From NCBI GenBank assembly GCA_038240015.1, contig JBBSEF010000116.1, forward strand, positions 1-7,443: DNA of 7,443 nt, read 5' to 3'. The notes beneath the pieces were generated by a model, which made no database searches, had not been told where the DNA came from, and saw nothing but the letters and a program-made list of their open reading frames with translations. The DNA is from CAHJXF01 sp038240015. Lineage in GTDB: Bacteria > Pseudomonadota > Gammaproteobacteria > Burkholderiales > Burkholderiaceae_D. The translations under genes and the position numbers were made by a program. Shown here piece by piece: positions 1 to 7,161 of the stretch (its first letter is position 1; each line of letters begins with the position of its first letter).

Positions 1-1117
1 CATCGCCATCGGCCAGGTCTCGATCGGTGATGTGGTCATGCCGTTGTCCCGGCTCACGCTCGTCGTCGAGTTTATCGTGATGGCGATCGTGCTCACGGTG
101 CGTCCCTGGGGTCTGTTCGGCAAACCGCAGACCGACGCGCGACGTGCGGTCGCCATGCAGCGGCCGCTCCGCGCGCCGGGCCGGCGCGCGCGCATCGCGA
201 TCGCCGTCGGCTTGACGCTGCTCGCGTTGCTGCAGCTCGTGTCGAACGCCTTTCCGTATGCGCTCGTGCTCGGCATCGAAATGCTGATCGCGGCGTTGTT
301 CGCGGTCAGCCTGCATGTCGTGATGGGACCGGGCGGCATGCATTCCTTCGGGCACGCGGCGTACTTCGGTCTGGGCGCTTATGCGGCTGCGTTGTTCGCG
401 ACACGCGCCGGTATGCCGATGGAAGGCGCGTTGTTGCTCGCGCCCTTGGTCGCGTTGATCGGCGCGGTGGTCTTCGGCTGGTTCTCGGTGCGGCTGTCAG
501 GCATCTATCTGGCTATGCTCACGCTCGCGTTCGCGCAGATCGTGTGGTCGATTCTCTATCAATGGGATGATCTCACCGGCGGCAGCAACGGTCTCGTCGG
601 CGTATGGCCGTCGCCGTGGTGGTCATCGGCCGGCGCGTATTACCTGCTGGTGTTGTCCGCATGCGCGATCGCCGTGATCGTCCTGTGGCGCATGTTGTTC
701 GCACCTTTCGGTATCGCGTTGCGCGCGAGTCGCGATTCGGCGTTGCGCGCCGAAGCGATCGGCATCCACGTCAAGCGCACGCAATGGATCGCGTTCGCCA
801 TCGCCGGTGCGTTCTGCGGACTCGCAGGTGCGTTATTCGCGTTTTCGAAAGGCAGCATCTCGCCAGAAGCGGCGAGCATCGGACATTCGATCGACGGGCT
901 CGTGATGGTGCTCCTGGGCGGCATCGACACCTTGATGGGGCCGGTGGTCGGCGCGGCGCTCTTCACGTGGTTGCAGGACACGCTCGCGCGCGACACGGCG
1001 TATTGGAAGGCGACTCTCGGCGCGGTGATGCTCGCGCTCGTACTGCTGTTTCCTGCGGGCATCGTCGGCTCGTTGCGCAATGGGTGGGAACGTTTTCAAA
1101 CGCGAGGTAGTCGATGA
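1..1117 (+). CDS. Fused LivH-LivM branched-chain amino acid ABC transporter permease (3' part, open at left edge)
   Basis: Inner-membrane permease of a hydrophobic amino acid (HAAT/Liv) ABC importer. The frame is open from base 2 with no stop. A GTG at 32 and an ATG at 38 exist, but the residues around them (VVMPLSRLTLVVEF, then VRPWGLFGKPQ) look like the last helix and C-terminal tail of a LivH-type permease. I therefore read the gene as starting outside the window. After a basic linker of about 25 residues (around 125-190) comes a full LivM-like domain. It has GPGGMHSFGHAAYFGLGAY near 326-382, RLSGIYLAMLTLAFAQIV near 491-544, LTGGSNGLVG near 572-601, and an EAA-like cytoplasmic loop near 710-785 (GIALRASRDSALRAEAIGI) that should contact the ATPases. 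Roughly eight to nine hydrophobic helices are visible. The stop TGA (1115-1117) overlaps the next ATG. The substrate cannot be fixed: branched-chain amino acids are the family default, but aromatic acids, amides or urea are possible. The binding-protein gene is not in the window. Confidence 0.9.
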   Translation, partial: IAIGQVSIGDVVMPLSRLTLVVEFIVMAIVLTVRPWGLFGKPQTDARRAVAMQRPLRAPGRRARIAIAVGLTLLALLQLVSNAFPYALVLGIEMLIAALFAVSLHVVMGPGGMHSFGHAAYFGLGAYAAALFATRAGMPMEGALLLAPLVALIGAVVFGWFSVRLSGIYLAMLTLAFAQIVWSILYQWDDLTGGSNGLVGVWPSPWWSSAGAYYLLVLSACAIAVIVLWRMLFAPFGIALRASRDSALRAEAIGIHVKRTQWIAFAIAGAFCGLAGALFAFSKGSISPEAASIGHSIDGLVMVLLGGIDTLMGPVVGAALFTWLQDTLARDTAYWKATLGAVMLALVLLFPAGIVGSLRNGWERFQTRGSR

Positions 1118-1902
1118 CGCAGTCGATGCCGCTGCTTCGCGTGTCCCATGTCGCCAAAGCCTTCGACGGCTTTCGCGCGCTCGACGACGTGTCGTTCGAT
1201 GTCGATGCCGGCGAGATGGTCGCGCTGATCGGGCCCAACGGCGCGGGCAAGTCCACCTGCTTCAACGTGCTGAACGGACAGTTGAAGCCCGATGCCGGGA
1301 GCATAGCGTTCGATGGCACAGAGGCCGCGGGCCTTGCGCCGCGCACGATCTGGCAGAAAGGCATCGCGCGGACATTTCAGATCGCAGCGACCTTCGCGTC
1401 CTTGTCCGCGGTCGAGAACGTACAGCTCGCGCTCGCATCGCGCGAACGCGAGCTGCATCGATGGTGGAAGCCGATTGCCGCCATGCATCGCGAGGAAGCG
1501 CTCGACCTGCTCGATCGCGTCGGCATGGCGGCTGCCGCAGAACGAACCTGCGGCGTGCTCGCCTATGGCGACATCAAGCGCGTGGAACTGGCGATCGCGT
1601 TGGCGAGTCGTCCGCGCTTGCTGTTGATGGACGAACCGACCGCAGGCATGTCGTCCGCGGAACGCGCGTCGATGATGGCGCTCGTCAAGCAACTGGTGGT
1701 CGACCAGCGCCTCGCTGTGCTCTTCACCGAACACAGCATGGACGCCGTGTTCGGCTATGCGGATCGCGTGATCGTGATGGCGCGGGGGCGGGTCATCGCA
1801 GCAGGTGCGCCCGATGCGATTCGCCGCGATGCGAAAGTCAACGCGGTGTATTTCGGCGCGGGCTCGCTACTCGACGAAACGCGGGACCAGGCTTTGCCAT
1901 GA
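1114..1902 (+). CDS. livG: LivG-type ATP-binding protein of the amino acid ABC transporter
   Basis: Cytoplasmic ATPase of 262 residues that powers the importer as a pair with the LivF-type protein downstream. Walker A is GPNGAGKST at residues 40-48. The Q-loop glutamine is Q89 in ARTFQ. The signature is LAYGDIKR at 149-156, the variant form typical of LivG rather than LSGGQ. Walker B is LLLMDE at 169-174, followed by PTAGM (D-loop region), and the switch histidine is H207 in FTEHSMD. All catalytic elements are intact and the length fits the family. The start ATG at 1114 overlaps the permease stop (ATGA) and has GAGGT at 1104-1108, five bases upstream. The ATG at residue 5 is a weaker alternative. 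The gene's own stop overlaps the next ATG, so translation is probably coupled along the operon. Substrate specificity is set by other subunits. Confidence 0.93.
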   Translation: MTQSMPLLRVSHVAKAFDGFRALDDVSFDVDAGEMVALIGPNGAGKSTCFNVLNGQLKPDAGSIAFDGTEAAGLAPRTIWQKGIARTFQIAATFASLSAVENVQLALASRERELHRWWKPIAAMHREEALDLLDRVGMAAAAERTCGVLAYGDIKRVELAIALASRPRLLLMDEPTAGMSSAERASMMALVKQLVVDQRLAVLFTEHSMDAVFGYADRVIVMARGRVIAAGAPDAIRRDAKVNAVYFGAGSLLDETRDQALP

Positions 1903-2591
1903 GCAGCGTCGAGATGAACGGCCACGACGTCTTGCTCGAAGTCGAAAAGCTCAACGCGTTCTACGGCCGCGCGCACGTCCTGTTCGATATCGACGTGCAC
2001 GTGAAGCGCGGTGAAGTCGTCGCACTGATCGGCGGCAATGGCGCCGGCAAGTCGACGACGATGAAAGCCATCATCGGCCTCGTCGATCGCGTGACGGGTC
2101 GCATACGATTCAAGGGCCGCGACGTCGTCGGCGCCCTGCCCCATCTCATCGCGCGTAGCGGTCTGGGCTATGTGCCGGAGGATCGCCGCATCTTCACCGA
2201 GCTGACCGTGCGCGAGAACCTCGAGGTCGGAAGGCAAGCGCCGCGCGAAGGCGCGGTCGAGTGGACCGTCGAGAAGTTGTTCGAATTGTTCCCCAATCTC
2301 GCCGATCGTGGTGACCGCCTCGCGAGCCACATGAGCGGCGGCGAGCAGAAGATGCTTGCGGTCGCGCGCACCCTGATGGGCAACCCGCATCTGCTCTTGC
2401 TTGACGAGCCGTCCGAAGGCATCGCGCCGGTGATCGCCGAGCAGATGGGGCGCGCGATCCTCGCGTTGAAGAGAGAGGGGACCGCGATCTTGTTGTCGGA
2501 GCAGAACACGCGCTTCGCGGAACTCGTCGGCGATCGTTGCTATGTGTTGGAGAGCGGAGTGATTGCGCGTGAGGGGACGATGCGCGCGTGA
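1899..2591 (+). CDS. livF: LivF-type ATP-binding protein of the amino acid ABC transporter
   Basis: Second cytoplasmic ATPase of the importer, 230 residues. Walker A is GGNGAGKST at 45-53. The Q-loop region reads GYVPEDRRIF at 90-99, with glutamate where other ABC ATPases have glutamine; this is normal for LivF. The signature is MSGGEQ at 145-150, Walker B is LLLLDE at 165-170 followed by PSEG, and the switch region is LLSEQN at 198-203, with Q202 replacing histidine, again usual for LivF. The frame is open upstream to 1080, but that stretch lies over livG and encodes arginine-rich nonsense. I chose the ATG at 1899 because it overlaps the livG stop (ATGA) exactly as livG overlaps the permease. 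An internal ATG at 1914 is the alternative. Only a weak Shine-Dalgarno (CCAGG) precedes it, which fits coupling. It is the last gene of the operon and ends three bases before the convergent stop. Confidence 0.93.
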   Translation: MSSVEMNGHDVLLEVEKLNAFYGRAHVLFDIDVHVKRGEVVALIGGNGAGKSTTMKAIIGLVDRVTGRIRFKGRDVVGALPHLIARSGLGYVPEDRRIFTELTVRENLEVGRQAPREGAVEWTVEKLFELFPNLADRGDRLASHMSGGEQKMLAVARTLMGNPHLLLLDEPSEGIAPVIAEQMGRAILALKREGTAILLSEQNTRFAELVGDRCYVLESGVIAREGTMRA

Positions 2592-2620
2592 AGCTCAATG
2601 CAGCGCGAAGTCCACGCGCG
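2583..2620. terminator. Possible hairpin across the convergent gene ends
   Basis: A perfect 8-bp inverted repeat, CGCGCGTG (2583-2590) and CACGCGCG (2613-2620), encloses a 22-base loop and spans both stop codons. It could slow RNA polymerase from either side, but no T-run follows on either strand and alternating CG is common in this DNA. I see no better candidate in the 3-bp gap or the adjoining gene ends. Confidence 0.2.
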
Positions 2621-5600
2621 TCAGTTTCCCCCCGTCATTGATGTTTTGGGAATTCAACTTAGGCTGCACGAGAAACACGCGGCTGCGATCGATCTTGTTG
2701 GTGTCTTCGATGTAGTGCCGTACGACGTCCGCGCGTGCTTCGGCGAGCCAGCGCGGATCGTCCGCGTCGAGCTTCATGTTCGCAAGCAGCAGCTTCTCCA
2801 TCTCTTCAAAAGGCAAGGTCTTCGCGAGGCCGATCACGTTGCGCGGCTTGTCGGGCAGCTTGGCGTCGTCGTAAACGCGCGCGAGATATTTTGCATTGTC
2901 ATCGGGTGTGATCGTCACGTCGTTGCGTCCGATCGGTTCGCCCGACTTCGACAAGTCCTTCGCCTTCAGGTCCTTCACACGATCGAGCAGATGGTCGCGC
3001 TTGATGCCTTCGGGATCGCTCACCGGATCGATGCGTCCGATGATGTCGAGCTTCAGTTGCGGTCGATCCGCAAGCGCCTTGGCGAGCGTGTCGAGTTTTT
3101 TCTTCGCATCGGGCGAGAGATCGCTCACGCCCGGCGCGAACTCGACGTAGCCGAGTTGCTCGGTGCCGCCCCCTCCACCGACCGTCGATGCGATCAACGA
3201 GAACGGCGCCGATACTGCACGCGTGAGGATGTTGAGAAACGCATTCCAGATCACGCCGCCGATGCTGAATTGCGGATCGGACAAGGTGCCCGAGATCGGA
3301 AGGTTGAGGTTGATCTCGCCGCGCGAGTTCTTGAGCAGCGAGACCGCGAGCCGTACCGGCAGCGAAGTCGCGGTGGGGCTGTCGACCTTGTCGCCGAAGG
3401 TGAGCTGGTCCAGAAAGAGTTTGTTCTGCGCGTCGAGCTTGCCGTTCTCGATGCGGTACTTGACCGTCATCGACAGCTTGCCCCGTTCGATCGCGTAGCC
3501 CGCGTACCTGATCGCGTACGGCGACAAGCGTGTCAGTTCGATGTCCTTGGCCTCGGCCGAGATATCGGTGTAGGCCAAGGGGGCGAACAGGTTGATCTTG
3601 CCGCTCACGTCGAGTGAACCGTCGCCATCGATTCGGCCGAGCACGTGCACAGCGGCGGGCGCGGGATCGCTGGATGCGATCGCGGAGATGTCGCCGTTGA
3701 GGTCGGTGAGATTGGCGCTGTAATTGGGCTTGACGAAATTGTCGGTGACGCCGATGCGGCCGGCCATGAGCTTGATGCCTGCAACACGGATCATCGGTCT
3801 GGTTTCCGCTGCGCTCGCGCTTGCGGCCCCGGCCGCAGGCGGCGCAATCGTCGCGGCGGACTGTCTGATCGCCTGCTTCTCATCGATCGGCGCGGGCGAG
3901 GACGCTGCGTCCGGCGTCGTGACCGATTGTCGTTCGCCGGGCTGCGCAATCACGTCCTGCACGTTGAGTCGTCCGTTCGCATTGACGATCAGGCGCGAAT
4001 AAAAATCCGTCAGCGTGACGTTGCCGAGCGTGACTGCGATCGGTGCGGCTTTGGCGGGCATCTGCACATCGACCTTGGGGATGTCGAGCAGCTTCCAGCG
4101 CAGGAATTCTTCGGACGTGACCTTGTCGAGCGCGCGCAGGCGTGCGATGCCGGCCGATCCGCGGTACACGATGTTCATCGGACCTTGCGCCGCACCCGCC
4201 TTGCGCGATTCTTCTACGTGCAGCGTGCCGCGCGCATTGAGGTCGGCGCTTTCGATGTTCACGTTCAGCCGGTCGCCCGCATAGGCTACGGCCCAACCGA
4301 TGGCGACCTGATTGGCATCGATGCTCGCATCGAGCATCAGCGGAGAGACAGCGACCTTGCCTTTCGCCGCGAGCTTGCCGCGCTGCTCGATAGTCGCCGA
4401 TAGATCGAAAGGAATCACCACGCTGTCGCTTGTGCCAATGTTCTCGGCCTTGAGGTTCAGTGGGGCGGCGTGCATCCGCACAGGTCTCGCCGCTGCGGCA
4501 TCTTCAAAGCTCACGTCGCCGCGCTCGATCACCAGCGTCTTCACGATCGCGGTGAACGCGGGCGCGGTTGCGGGGACGACCGCCACACCTGCTGCCTTCT
4601 CCTGCGGCACACGCGGGTTGGCGGCCGGCTTGGCCTCGACCAGCGCGGCGCGCAGATTGAGGTTGCCCTTCGCATCACGCTTGATCGCGACGACCGGCGC
4701 GGTCAGCTTCAGCGATGCGGCCGTGAATGCGCGCGTGCCGAGGTCGAAAGCGCCGCCGTCGAGCGCGATGGCATCGGCGCCGATCAGGGCAGCCTTGTCG
4801 CTCGGCAAGGTGGTGCGCAGCTTTTCGATCATCACGGTCAGTTCATCGACGTGACCCGCGAGCTGCGGACCCGACGCATCGAGGGCAAAGCGCGCGCTCG
4901 CGTCGATGCTGCCTTCGTCGATACGCGCGACCAGATACGACGCGAGATAGGGCGCGACGCGCGCCGGTCGGAACTGCTTGATCGCTATGGTTCCGGTTGC
5001 GCTTCGCTTGGCGACGATCGCCTGTCCCTGCGTTGCGATGCTCGCACCGTCGTCGCCTGACAGCGCCAGGTTGAAGCTCGTCGGCGCTTCGCCATGCAAC
5101 TTGAACGCGCTTGCTTCGAGGTGAATGTTGTTCAGCGTGGTCGCTGTCGGCGTCGAGAGCATCTGATCGGTGAAGCGCAGGCTGCCATTGTCGAGCTTGA
5201 ACGACGCGACGCTGATCGAAGGTGCCGCGTTTGGTTTGATTGAGACCGGGTTGATCGATGCGGAACCCGGTGCGGCGCTCGCCGGCGTGAACAGGTCGAT
5301 CAGATCGATGCTGCCGTCGCGTCTTCGCGTCGCCTCGACATGCGGCTCGGCGATCGTCACGCGTTGCAGAACCACGTCGCCCTGCAGGGGATCGAACTTC
5401 GCGATGTCGGCGTCGATCATTCGCGCCGAGATCGCCTTGCGATCGGCGCGATCGGTCAGATGCAGATCCTTCACTGCGACGTGTCCCGAGATGTCGAGCA
5501 TCTGCGGCGTCGTTCGGGCGCTGCTGTCGGATGCAACGCCTTTGTTCGCCACGGCTTTGCTCGCGGCCTTGAAACGCAACGCGAGCTTCGCTGCGAGCTT

Positions 5601-6356
5601 GCCCGAAGCGATCTTGAATCGCAGTTGAAGCGGAATGAAATCCACGTAGGTCGGCAGATCGATATCGTCGATATCGAGTTCGACGGCGGCCTCGCGCGTG
5701 CTCGAGAAAAGCTGTGCCTTGCCGGTCAACTCGATCGTGCTGCCGTTCACGCGCGCCGCGAAGTCGGGCGTCACGAAGATGTCCGTGTCGTATGGAAGGT
5801 TCGAGAGGAAGGGCACGCCAATGCGCAGGTTGTCGATCAGATGTTTCTTGCCCGTCACGCGATCGTCGAAGGCAATCGTTCCGCCTTCGAGACGGATGTT
5901 GTTCAACGAGAAGAGGAAGGGCGACTCGCTTTTCTTCGCGAGAATCTTGTCGACGATGTCGGAGAAGCTGAAGCGCTGCGGCGCGAGACGCGCAACAAAC
6001 AGATGCGGCCGAGCGATGCGCAGTTCATCGAACACCAGTGCGCGCTTGTAGAACGATGCCGACGAGATGTCGGCGACGAGCTCGTCGATCTCGGCGGCAA
6101 CGGTCGTGCCGTCCGGCTCGTAGAGTTTGAAGTCGGCGATGGTCGCCGACAGCGCGTAGGGGTTCAGCTTGACCGAGGCGATCGTCGCCTTGCGTCCGAG
6201 TTGCTCGGCGATGGCGTTTTCAGCGGCGGACTTGATCAGGCCCGGAGCGACGAAGTAACCGACCAGACCGATGAGAACGAGGAACGCGACCAGACCGATC
6301 GCCACATTGCGCGTGACGCGCAACCATAGCCTGCGGTTGAAGCCGGCGCTTGCCAT
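2595..6356 (-). CDS. AsmA-like DUF748 family protein with a C-terminal OmpA-like region
   Basis: Predicted inner-membrane-anchored periplasmic protein of 1253 residues. It has a short basic N-terminus, one hydrophobic segment (about 18-38) without a cleavage site, then LGRKATIASVKLNPYALSA (53-71), the opening typical of AsmA/DUF748 proteins. The body is beta-rich with four recurrences of a G-x-h-x-F/V-x-D motif: 159-165, 391-397, 613-619 and 866-872. Ala/Pro/Ser-rich linkers precede the last three (about 357-380, 573-600, 804-855). After GGGGG (1060-1064), residues 1070-1110 (YVEFAPGVSDLSPDAKKKLD onward to GRID) and 1204-1232 (LAEARADVVRHYIED onward) resemble the two halves of an OmpA-like domain. 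Start ATG 6356 has AGGGGA (6361-6366) four bases upstream. AsmA-like proteins are linked to outer-membrane homeostasis and lipid movement; the function of this member is unknown to me. It is convergent with livF and probably transcribed separately from the phosphatase. Confidence 0.9.
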   Translation of the reverse strand: MASAGFNRRLWLRVTRNVAIGLVAFLVLIGLVGYFVAPGLIKSAAENAIAEQLGRKATIASVKLNPYALSATIADFKLYEPDGTTVAAEIDELVADISSASFYKRALVFDELRIARPHLFVARLAPQRFSFSDIVDKILAKKSESPFLFSLNNIRLEGGTIAFDDRVTGKKHLIDNLRIGVPFLSNLPYDTDIFVTPDFAARVNGSTIELTGKAQLFSSTREAAVELDIDDIDLPTYVDFIPLQLRFKIASGKLAAKLALRFKAASKAVANKGVASDSSARTTPQMLDISGHVAVKDLHLTDRADRKAISARMIDADIAKFDPLQGDVVLQRVTIAEPHVEATRRRDGSIDLIDLFTPASAAPGSASINPVSIKPNAAPSISVASFKLDNGSLRFTDQMLSTPTATTLNNIHLEASAFKLHGEAPTSFNLALSGDDGASIATQGQAIVAKRSATGTIAIKQFRPARVAPYLASYLVARIDEGSIDASARFALDASGPQLAGHVDELTVMIEKLRTTLPSDKAALIGADAIALDGGAFDLGTRAFTAASLKLTAPVVAIKRDAKGNLNLRAALVEAKPAANPRVPQEKAAGVAVVPATAPAFTAIVKTLVIERGDVSFEDAAAARPVRMHAAPLNLKAENIGTSDSVVIPFDLSATIEQRGKLAAKGKVAVSPLMLDASIDANQVAIGWAVAYAGDRLNVNIESADLNARGTLHVEESRKAGAAQGPMNIVYRGSAGIARLRALDKVTSEEFLRWKLLDIPKVDVQMPAKAAPIAVTLGNVTLTDFYSRLIVNANGRLNVQDVIAQPGERQSVTTPDAASSPAPIDEKQAIRQSAATIAPPAAGAASASAAETRPMIRVAGIKLMAGRIGVTDNFVKPNYSANLTDLNGDISAIASSDPAPAAVHVLGRIDGDGSLDVSGKINLFAPLAYTDISAEAKDIELTRLSPYAIRYAGYAIERGKLSMTVKYRIENGKLDAQNKLFLDQLTFGDKVDSPTATSLPVRLAVSLLKNSRGEINLNLPISGTLSDPQFSIGGVIWNAFLNILTRAVSAPFSLIASTVGGGGGTEQLGYVEFAPGVSDLSPDAKKKLDTLAKALADRPQLKLDIIGRIDPVSDPEGIKRDHLLDRVKDLKAKDLSKSGEPIGRNDVTITPDDNAKYLARVYDDAKLPDKPRNVIGLAKTLPFEEMEKLLLANMKLDADDPRWLAEARADVVRHYIEDTNKIDRSRVFLVQPKLNSQNINDGGKLTRVDFALH

Positions 6357-6379
6357 CGATTCCCCTGCTACGCTCGCGG

Positions 6380-6453
6380 CGTCGTCCCTGCGAAATCAGG
6401 GACCCAGGCGCGTCAGCGAAAGACGCTGGATTCCCGCGTGCGCGGGAACGACG
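6380..6453. repeat. REP-like palindromic intergenic element with three hairpins
   Basis: A 74-bp element fills most of the gap between the DUF748 start and the phosphatase stop. Its ends are inverted: CGTCGT at 6380-6385 and ACGACG at 6448-6453. Inside are three stem-loops: GTCCCTG/CAGGGAC (6384-6390 with 6397-6403, loop CGAAAT); GCGTC/GACGC (6410-6414 with 6422-6426), extended by CCA/TGG (6404-6406 with 6427-6429); and TTCCCGCG/CGCGGGAA (6431-6438 with 6441-6448). From memory, similar elements built of a TTCCCGC hairpin, a GTCCCTG hairpin and a CCAGCG-type middle are scattered in many copies through Burkholderiaceae genomes; copy number cannot be seen here. It may stabilise or end the ubiG-phosphatase transcript. 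Confidence 0.75.
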
Positions 6454-6459
6454 GCAGTC

Positions 6460-6465
6460 AGTATA
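6460..6465 (-). promoter_or_regulatory. Possible -10 box for the DUF748 gene
   Basis: On the - strand this reads TATACT, five of six matches to the sigma-70 -10 consensus, in an otherwise GC-rich gap. No convincing -35 lies 16-18 bases upstream (the 17-base position reads TCGCGT). If used, transcription would start near 6453 and the whole REP-like element would lie in a 5' leader of about 97 bases. The call rests on one hexamer. Confidence 0.25.
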
Positions 6466-6492
6466 AGGACGCGCGTCGTCCAACGCGATGCG

Positions 6493-7161
6493 TCAGAACA
6501 GCGTCAACAAGTCGCGCGGCCGCGCCAGCACGAGATCGGCGTCCCATTGCGTCGGCGCGCTGTGAGCGCAATAGCCCCACGCCGCGGCGATGGTGTCCAT
6601 TCCCGCTGCGTGCCCCGCGACGATATCGCGATGATCGTCGCCCACGTAGACGCATTCCGATGGCGGCAGGTCGAGCAACTCGGCCGCATGCAACAACGGT
6701 CCGGGGTGCGGCTTCGAGAACAGCGTCGTATCGCCGCTCACGATCGCGCCCGCGCGATGGACGAGTCCGAGATACTCGGCGAGCGGTTGGGTGAATCGAG
6801 CGGCCTTGTTGGTCACGATGCCCCAGGCGAGTCCGCGTTCTTCGAGCGCATCGAGCACCACGTCGATGCCGTCGAAGAGGCGCGTGTGAATCGCGAGGGC
6901 GTCTTCGTAGCGGGAGAGAAATTCGTCACGCAGGGCTTCGTAGTCATCGTCGTCCGAGGTCTTCTCGAACGCCACCCGAAGCAGGCCCCGTGCGCCCTGC
7001 GACGCGACCGGTCTCAATGCTTCGAATGGGAATGGCGGGAGGCCGCGCGAGACGCGCATCGCATTGGCCGCAGCCGCGAGATCGGGCGCGGTATCGGCGA
7101 GTGTTCCATCGAGATCGAACAGCATGCCGCGCCATCGACCGGGGTTGAAGCCCGACGCCAT
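6493..7161 (-). CDS. HAD-family phosphatase: MupP-like (N-acetylmuramate 6-phosphate phosphatase) or phosphoglycolate phosphatase
   Basis: Cytoplasmic HAD-superfamily hydrolase of 222 residues with all four catalytic motifs: DLDGT (D16 nucleophile, D18 acid/base), VTNK (T117), SKPHP (K150) and GDDHRD (D175, D176, D179). The cap between motifs I and II is the small helical type of the Gph subgroup. Automatic annotation usually says phosphoglycolate phosphatase (gph). However, AMRVSRGLPP (34-43), EALRDEFLSRY (75-85), WGIVTNKAARF (113-123) and the GY...W-x-A-D tail closely resemble Pseudomonas MupP as I remember it. MupP is likewise encoded beside ubiG and dephosphorylates N-acetylmuramate 6-phosphate in peptidoglycan recycling. 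The ATG (7161-7159) shares one base with the ubiG stop (TAATG) and lacks a good Shine-Dalgarno, so translation is probably coupled to ubiG. HAD phosphatase is certain; the substrate is inference. Confidence 0.92.
   Translation of the reverse strand: MASGFNPGRWRGMLFDLDGTLADTAPDLAAAANAMRVSRGLPPFPFEALRPVASQGARGLLRVAFEKTSDDDDYEALRDEFLSRYEDALAIHTRLFDGIDVVLDALEERGLAWGIVTNKAARFTQPLAEYLGLVHRAGAIVSGDTTLFSKPHPGPLLHAAELLDLPPSECVYVGDDHRDIVAGHAAGMDTIAAAWGYCAHSAPTQWDADLVLARPRDLLTLF

Noticed and set aside
1080..1898. A 273-codon upstream extension of the livF frame overlapping livG
   Set aside because: It lies wholly over livG, encodes arginine-rich sequence with no ABC features, and the livF domain begins cleanly at the ATGA overlap at 1899.
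1114..2591. Assignment of the transporter as a urea (UrtDE) or defined-substrate system
   Set aside because: ATPase motifs alone do not separate these subfamilies, and the binding-protein gene is outside the window.
2598..3617. A 339-codon + strand frame opposite the 3' part of the DUF748 gene
   Set aside because: It is antisense to a well-supported gene; its Arg/Val-rich composition is what high-GC codon bias produces, and it has no recognisable domain.
5340..6329. A 329-codon + strand frame opposite the 5' part of the DUF748 gene
   Set aside because: It is an antisense shadow with Arg/Asp/Val-rich low-quality sequence; the opposite strand has a membrane anchor and AsmA-like motifs.
6384..6448. 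The hairpins read as an ordinary intrinsic terminator pair
   Set aside because: No T-run follows any stem on either strand, and the inverted ends and three different stems fit a composite palindromic element better, though it may still affect transcript ends.
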